Part shown: in pieces, positions 59,550-64,000 of the stretch
Position numbering within the stretch: position 1 is the stretch's first letter
Layout of the letters: each line of letters begins with the position of its first letter
Source of the DNA: Ancylobacter sp. WKF20
Lineage (GTDB): Bacteria; Pseudomonadota; Alphaproteobacteria; Rhizobiales; Xanthobacteraceae
NCBI RefSeq assembly: GCF_029760895.1
Contig: NZ_CP121679.1
Location: 2,356,001-2,420,000, forward strand
Reading direction: 5' to 3'
DNA: 64,000 nt
Program-made: the position numbers and the translations under genes
Notes under the pieces: generated by a model
Database searches by the model: none
Told to the model about the DNA's origin: nothing
Seen by the model: the letters and a program-made list of their open reading frames with translations, nothing else

Positions 59550-60497
59550 TCACAGCGCATCGAACGCCCCCATGCGCTTGGCCAGCGTCAGGAACAGCGC
59601 CATGACGAGGATCGGCACCAGCGAGAAGGCGGCGGCGAGCGGGATGTTTCCGGCGGTGCCCTGCTGCATATAGACCGCCTGGCCGAGCACCAGCGCCGAG
59701 GTGCCGATGATCTGCGGCACGATGTAGTCGCCCAGCGTCAGCGAGAAGGTGAAGATCGCCCCGGCCACCAGCCCCGGCAGAGCGAGCGGCAGGATCACCG
59801 TGCGGAACACGAGGCCAGGGGAGGCGCCGAGATCGCCGGCCGCCTCGATCAGGCTTTTCGGCACGCGCTCCAGCGCCGCCTGCACCGGCAGGATCATGAA
59901 GGGCAGCCAGAGATAGGTGAACACCAAGACCATGCCGGTGTAGCTGACCGAGAGCGAGGGCCCGCCCACCACCGGCAAGGCGAGCCAGGCTTCCAGCGCG
60001 CCGCCGAGGCCGAGCCGCCCGGCGAACCAGCCAATGGCGCCTTCCTTGGCCAGCAGCAGCTTCCAGCCATAGACCTTGACCAGATAGCTCGACCACAGCG
60101 GCATCATCACCGCGAGGTAGAACGCCGCCTTGGCGCGCGGGCCGGCATAGCGCGCCGCGTAATAGGCGATGGGAAAGGCGATCACCGCGCAAAGCCCTGT
60201 CACCGCAGCGGAAATCGCCACGGTGCGCAGCACGATGTCGTAATTGGCGGGGCGGAACAGCTCGATCAGCGTCGCCGTGGTCGGCTCGCGCACGATGGTG
60301 CCGGAGAACTCGTCGATGGAGAAGATCGACTGGCCGAGGAAGACGAACAGGCTGCCGAGATAGATCAGCCCCAGCCAGAGCAGCGGCGGCACCAGAAGCA
60401 GCAGCGTCAGCAGCCGCGTGTGGCGCACCAGCCGGTCGGAGAGCCGGCGCAGCAGCCCGTCGCGCGGGGCGGGCAAGTCGAGTGTGGCAAGGCTCAC
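59550..60497 (-). CDS. Polyamine-type ABC transporter permease (PotH/YdcU-like)
   Basis: The 315-residue permease has a cytosolic N-terminus and about six helices, with the EAA motif IEAAGDLGASPGLVFRTVILP and the SYLVKVYGWKLLLA loop of spermidine/putrescine systems. Its GTG start at 60497 overlaps the ATPase stop (GTGA), so the ATPase and this permease are translated together. Confidence 0.92.
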   Translation of the reverse strand: MSLATLDLPAPRDGLLRRLSDRLVRHTRLLTLLLLVPPLLWLGLIYLGSLFVFLGQSIFSIDEFSGTIVREPTTATLIELFRPANYDIVLRTVAISAAVTGLCAVIAFPIAYYAARYAGPRAKAAFYLAVMMPLWSSYLVKVYGWKLLLAKEGAIGWFAGRLGLGGALEAWLALPVVGGPSLSVSYTGMVLVFTYLWLPFMILPVQAALERVPKSLIEAAGDLGASPGLVFRTVILPLALPGLVAGAIFTFSLTLGDYIVPQIIGTSALVLGQAVYMQQGTAGNIPLAAAFSLVPILVMALFLTLAKRMGAFDAL

Positions 60498-61534
60498 CGC
60501 TCGCCCTCCATCGGCTGGAGCGCACCGCGCGGAATGGCGAGCTGCACCGTGCCGCCCACCATCACGCCGGCGGCGGCCGCCGGAACCAGCGCGGTGAGCG
60601 ACAGGCCGGCCTCGGAGCGCACCGACACGCGGCGCACCGGGCCCTGATAGGACACGTCCGTCACCTGCCCGGCGACAAGGACTGCGTTTTCCGGCGCGGG
60701 CAGGCCATGGCCGACAAGGCCGATCTTCTCCGGGCGCAGGCTGGACGGCACTTCCTCGCCACCGAGCGCCGCCGCCTGCGCCGCGCCGAGCACATTGGCC
60801 GAGCCGACAAAGCTGGCGACAAAGCGGGTGGCCGGCCGCTCATAGACCTCTTCCGGCGGGCCGACCTGCACGATCCGCCCCTCATTGAACACCGCGACGC
60901 GGTCCGCCATGGACAGCGCCTCGCTCTGGTCATGCGTGACGAAGACGAAGGAGAGACCGAGCACGCGTTGCAAGCTCTTGAGCTCGCTCTGCATTTCCTC
61001 ACGCAGCTTGAGATCGAGCGCGCCCAGCGGCTCGTCCAGCAGCAGCACCTTGGGCCGCACCACCAGCGCGCGGGCGAGCGCGACGCGCTGGCGCTGGCCG
61101 CCGGACAATTGCGCCGGGCGGCGCGCTTCCATGCCGGCGAGCTTGACGAGGGCGAGCGCCTCGCGGGCCAGCCGATCCCTCTCGGCTCGCCCGATACCGC
61201 GTACCTTCAGCCCATAGGCGACATTGTCGCCGACGCTGAGATGCGGGAACAGCGCGTAATCCTGAAACACCGTGTTCACCGGCCGGCGATAGGGCGGCAG
61301 CCCCTCGACCGCCTCGCCGAAGATCTCGATATGTCCGGCATCGGGCTGCTCAAAGCCGGCGATCAGGCGCAGGCAGGTCGTCTTGCCCGAGCCGGAAGGG
61401 CCGAGCATCGCGAAGAACTCGCCCGGCGCGATGGCAAGATCCACCCCGTCCACGGCCCGCACCGCGCCGAAATGCCGGGTCACTCCGGCAAAGCGGACGG
61501 CGGGTGTGGTGGCGGTAAGTGGATGAACATGCAT
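60494..61534 (-). CDS. Polyamine-type ABC transporter ATPase (PotA/YdcT-like)
   Basis: The 346-residue protein has Walker A LGPSGSGKTTCLRLIAGFE, Q-loop NTVFQDYALFPHL, signature [15 protein letters not shown], Walker B LLLDEPLGALD and a C-terminal TOBE-type regulatory domain (about 265-345). The frame is open to 62062 over shadow sequence. The ATG at 61534 (MHVHPLT) is the first start with family match. It couples to PotH-like by GTGA. Confidence 0.92.
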   Translation of the reverse strand: MHVHPLTATTPAVRFAGVTRHFGAVRAVDGVDLAIAPGEFFAMLGPSGSGKTTCLRLIAGFEQPDAGHIEIFGEAVEGLPPYRRPVNTVFQDYALFPHLSVGDNVAYGLKVRGIGRAERDRLAREALALVKLAGMEARRPAQLSGGQRQRVALARALVVRPKVLLLDEPLGALDLKLREEMQSELKSLQRVLGLSFVFVTHDQSEALSMADRVAVFNEGRIVQVGPPEEVYERPATRFVASFVGSANVLGAAQAAALGGEEVPSSLRPEKIGLVGHGLPAPENAVLVAGQVTDVSYQGPVRRVSVRSEAGLSLTALVPAAAAGVMVGGTVQLAIPRGALQPMEGER

Positions 61535-61591
61535 AGGAAAAATCCGGCGAGAGCGGTTGGTAATAGCGACGCTGCGCGAAGCTTTGCGCGA

Positions 61592-61690
61592 GGTCCCGGA
61601 TCGGCGTTCCGCCTCCGGCGTCACGTGTCCGGGACACAGGGCCGGTTTCCCGGACAAGCTGCGCGGCGCGCAGCGCCGATCCGGGATCCA
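61592..61690. repeat. Palindromic repeat, family A variant copy 5
   Basis: It has the family-A core (GGTCCCGGATCGGCGTTCCG and CGCAGCGCCGATCCGGGATC) but with GTCCGGGACAC instead of GTCCGGGATGAC in the middle. A half copy of family B (CCCCCTCTCCC...GGGAGAGGGGG, 61721-61748) lies beside it. Both occupy the gap between the binding-protein and ATPase genes of the polyamine operon. Confidence 0.65.
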
Positions 61691-61772
61691 GCGCAGAATC
61701 CCGCCAAAGGCGGACCTGATCCCCCTCTCCCGCAGGAGGGAGAGGGGGCGTTGGGCTTGAGGGCTGGCGACG

Positions 61773-62948
61773 TCAGCGCCCGCCGAGCACGGCGATGTAG
61801 TCGGAGACCCAGCGGTAATAAGGCACGCAACCGGCAGGCTGGGTGGCGCATTTGGCGACCGGGGTGCGCCAGAAGCGAATCTTCTCGAAATCGCCCATGC
61901 CGTTGGTGGCGCAGCCCTCGGCGCCCAGCAACTCATTGCCCTTGCAGGCGGCGGGAACGGCGGGCACCGAGCCGAACCAGGCGGCGAGATCGCCCTGCAC
62001 CTTCGGGCTGATGGAGTGCTCCATCCACATATAGGCGCAGTTCGGGTGAGCGGCGTCCACATGAATCATGGTGGTGTCGGCCCAGCCGGTCGCGCCCTCC
62101 TTCGGAATGGTGGAGGCGATCGGCTTCTTCTGACTTTGCAGCAGGTTGACCTGGAACGGCCAGGAGGAGGAGGCAACGACGCCCTCATTGGTGAAGTCGT
62201 CGATCTGGATCATCGCGTCGTGCCAGTAACGCTGGACGATCTTGCGCTGGCTGCGCAGCAGGTCGAGTGCCGCCTTGTACTGCTCCTCGGTCAGCTCATA
62301 GGGATCCTTGATGCCGAGTTCCGGCTTGGTCGCCATGAGATAGAGCGCGGCGTCGGCGATGTAGATCGGCCCGTCAAAGGCCTGGATGCGGCCCTTGTTC
62401 GACTTGCCGTCGGGCAGCGTCTGCTCCTCGAACACCACGCTCCAGCTCTTGGGCGCCTCGCCCTTGAAGGTTTCCGTGTTGTACATCAACACGTTAGAGC
62501 CCCACTGATAGGGCACGCCGTAATGCACGCCATTGACCGTGTGCCAGGGCGCGTCCTGCAGGCGGGTGTCGACGGTGCCCCAGCTCGGAATGAGCTTGGT
62601 ATTGATGGGGGCGACCTTCTTGCCGGCGATGAGGCGAAGCGAGGCGTCGCCGGAGGCGGTGACGAGGTCGAAGCCGCCCTCATTCATCAGCGCCACCATC
62701 TCGTCGGAGGTGCCGGCGGTCTTCACATTGACCTTGCAGCCGGATTTCTTCTCGAAATCGGTCACCCAGTCATAGGCCTTGTCGGTCTCGCCGCGCTCGA
62801 TATAGCCCGGCCAGGCGACGATATCGACTTGGCCCTCGCCGGGACCGATGGAGGAAAGCTCAGCAGCAACAACGGGTTGGAAGGCGAGCGAGGCGCAGGC
62901 GGCGAGCGCAGGCAGGCGCAGACAGGAGGTGAGATGCGACGTCGGCAT
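61773..62948 (-). CDS. Polyamine-type ABC transporter substrate-binding protein (PotD/YdcS-like)
   Basis: The protein of about 391 residues has a signal peptide (LRLPALAACASLAFQPVVAAEL) and a PotD-like fold. Markers are VDIVAWPGYIERGETD, FEKKSGCKVNVKTAG, DLVTASGDASLRLI, YGVPYQWGSNVLMYN and VASSSWPFQVNLL. A cysteine-containing C-terminal region (CKGNELLGAEGC, CATQPAGCVPYYRW) may hold disulfides in the periplasm. It is first in the operon. The start at 62948 is chosen over 63116 because the extension is not family-like. Confidence 0.92.
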   Translation of the reverse strand: MPTSHLTSCLRLPALAACASLAFQPVVAAELSSIGPGEGQVDIVAWPGYIERGETDKAYDWVTDFEKKSGCKVNVKTAGTSDEMVALMNEGGFDLVTASGDASLRLIAGKKVAPINTKLIPSWGTVDTRLQDAPWHTVNGVHYGVPYQWGSNVLMYNTETFKGEAPKSWSVVFEEQTLPDGKSNKGRIQAFDGPIYIADAALYLMATKPELGIKDPYELTEEQYKAALDLLRSQRKIVQRYWHDAMIQIDDFTNEGVVASSSWPFQVNLLQSQKKPIASTIPKEGATGWADTTMIHVDAAHPNCAYMWMEHSISPKVQGDLAAWFGSVPAVPAACKGNELLGAEGCATNGMGDFEKIRFWRTPVAKCATQPAGCVPYYRWVSDYIAVLGGR

Positions 62949-63148
62949 GATCGTGATCCCTCTGGTTCCCCGGGCGTTTTCCGCCCTTTGACGCCAGTGT
63001 GCCGCCGCGATTTCCCCTGCGCCACACCAAAGATCAGAAAGCAGGTATCGGAAAAACCGATGAGCAACTTTTGGGCGGGATGTGGCGAGAGGGTCGGACT
63101 TTTGGCGTGGAGGCAAGGGGGTTCAGTGCCTGCGGCGGAGAGCCTTCC

Positions 63149-63198
63149 CTGGACCCCGGATCAGCGCGGCGCGGAGCGCCGCTTGTCCGGGACACGAG
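63149..63198. repeat. Palindromic repeat, family A fragment copy 6
   Basis: CCCCGGATCAGCGCGGCGC and GCGCCGCTTGTCCGGGACAC give one arm pair of the family-A variant seen at 61592-61690. The rest of the gap upstream of the polyamine-binding protein (62949-63216) shows no gene. Confidence 0.5.
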
Positions 63199-63216
63199 AA
63201 AGCATGAGACCGCTCC

Positions 63217-64000
63217 CTACCGCCCCCGCCCGGCATGGCGCGTCGCCGCCAGCGCGACGAAGCCGGCGGCGGCGGCCGAGAGCGGCGAGCCGCGCCGCCA
63301 GGCGGTGGCGACCTCGACCGCCGGCACGTCCTCGCTCAGCGCGCGGGCCTCGATCTTGTCGCCTTCCAGCGACCAGGGGCGGTAGGTGAGGTCCGGCAGC
63401 ACCGCGACGCCCGCTCCCGTCGCCACCAGCGAGCGCACCGCCTCGACCGAGCGCGTGCGGAACGCGACCGGCGGGCGGATGCCGAGGCGGCGCCACACCA
63501 GCTCCGAGGCTTCGGCGATTTCGTCAATGGTGAGAAGCACATGCGGCTCGCCTGAGAGATCGCGCAGGCTCACCCGCTCCTGCGCCAGCGCGGGATGGCC
63601 GAGCGGCGTCCACAGGCGATAGGGCGAGATTTCGACCGTCTCGGTCTGGAGCGCGGGGGAGCGGCGCTCCTGCGGCAGCACCATCACCGCCACATCGAGT
63701 TCGCCCCCCACCAGCAGATGCTCGAGATAGTCGCCGGCATCCTCCACCGCCTCGACGGTGACGCCGGCAAAGGCGCGGCGGAAGCGGGCGATGAGATCGG
63801 GATAGATGTAGCCGGCGACCAGCGGGGTGACGCCGATGGTGAGCCGCCCCGTCAGCGCGGTCGCCCCCGCCCCAGCCAGCGCCCGGCGCGCATCGGCGAC
63901 ATCGCCGAGGATTTTCCGCGCATGGCGCAGGAAATGATGGCCCTTCAGCGTGAGGTCGGCGCCGCGCGCGTGGCGTTCCAAGAGCTTGAAGCCTAAGTCC
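63217..64000 (-). CDS. LysR-family regulator, N-terminus cut by window
   Basis: The visible 261 residues begin just inside the end of the LysR DNA-binding domain (LGFKLLERHARGADLTLKG). They cover the whole effector domain, with LTIGVTPLVAGYIYPDLI, LHHLL-like LEHLLVGGELDVAVM and VATGAGVAVLPDLTY. The helix-turn-helix lies outside the window. It is a plausible regulator of the polyamine operon by proximity, but it reads the same way, so it is not divergent from it. Confidence 0.85.
   Translation of the reverse strand, partial: DLGFKLLERHARGADLTLKGHHFLRHARKILGDVADARRALAGAGATALTGRLTIGVTPLVAGYIYPDLIARFRRAFAGVTVEAVEDAGDYLEHLLVGGELDVAVMVLPQERRSPALQTETVEISPYRLWTPLGHPALAQERVSLRDLSGEPHVLLTIDEIAEASELVWRRLGIRPPVAFRTRSVEAVRSLVATGAGVAVLPDLTYRPWSLEGDKIEARALSEDVPAVEVATAWRRGSPLSAAAAGFVALAATRHAGRGR

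Overview
The window is a GC-rich chromosomal segment of an alphaproteobacterium, most likely from the Hyphomicrobiales (Rhizobiales). Evidence for this is an Irr-type Fur protein carrying a heme-binding Cys-Pro motif, a CycM-like membrane-anchored cytochrome c, the fabA-fabB-fabI arrangement, a yejA-yejA-yejBEF peptide importer, and two families of short palindromic intergenic repeats of the kind common in that order. Placement near Xanthobacteraceae (Azorhizobium, Ancylobacter, Starkeya) is an inference from gene content, not from a search.

Layout. 1-3.4 kb: a two-gene FAD/[2Fe-2S] amino-acid or amine oxidase operon (minus strand, cut by the window edge), then the decayed C-terminal end of a large serine recombinase that runs into a tRNA-Arg gene, the signature of an old integration site. 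3.7-14.5 kb: housekeeping genes: MoeB/ThiF adenylyltransferase, a 2-hydroxyacid dehydrogenase, an SH3-domain protein, a tautomerase/LysR divergent pair, irr, fabA-fabB-fabI, kdsB-pheA and a cytochrome c. 14.7-23.5 kb: a peptide ABC importer with two tandem binding proteins and a translationally coupled Nudix hydrolase.

23.6-46 kb is a surface-glycan region. It opens with a rhamnan-synthesis F (RgpF) protein and a complete dTDP-L-rhamnose pathway (rfbC, rfbB, rfbD, rfbA). Next come tRNA-Gly, a GT-C membrane glycosyltransferase and an intact IS3-family element. Then follows a tightly coupled seven-gene operon whose first three products look like the mycobacterial decaprenyl-phospho-arabinose pathway (a HAD-UbiA fusion, DprE1 and DprE2). 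The operon continues with a sugar epimerase, an FAD oxidoreductase, a methyltransferase and a GtrA-type membrane protein. Two very large multidomain glycosyltransferases and a UDP-sugar epimerase close the region on the minus strand. The simplest reading is a rhamnose-containing glycan that also carries D-arabinofuranose delivered from a polyprenyl-phosphate donor.

46.7-52.4 kb: a heme-acquisition locus (hmuTUV, heme oxygenase, TonB-dependent heme receptor). Iron-box-like palindromes lie upstream of hmuT and upstream of the receptor, and irr itself is in the same window. 52.8-57 kb: an RND efflux pump with its periplasmic adaptor. 57-64 kb: a polyamine-type ABC importer with an aminobutyraldehyde-type dehydrogenase, and a LysR regulator cut by the window end.

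The palindromic repeats cluster in gaps between and inside operons. One copy lies in frame inside the 5' end of the second yejA gene.
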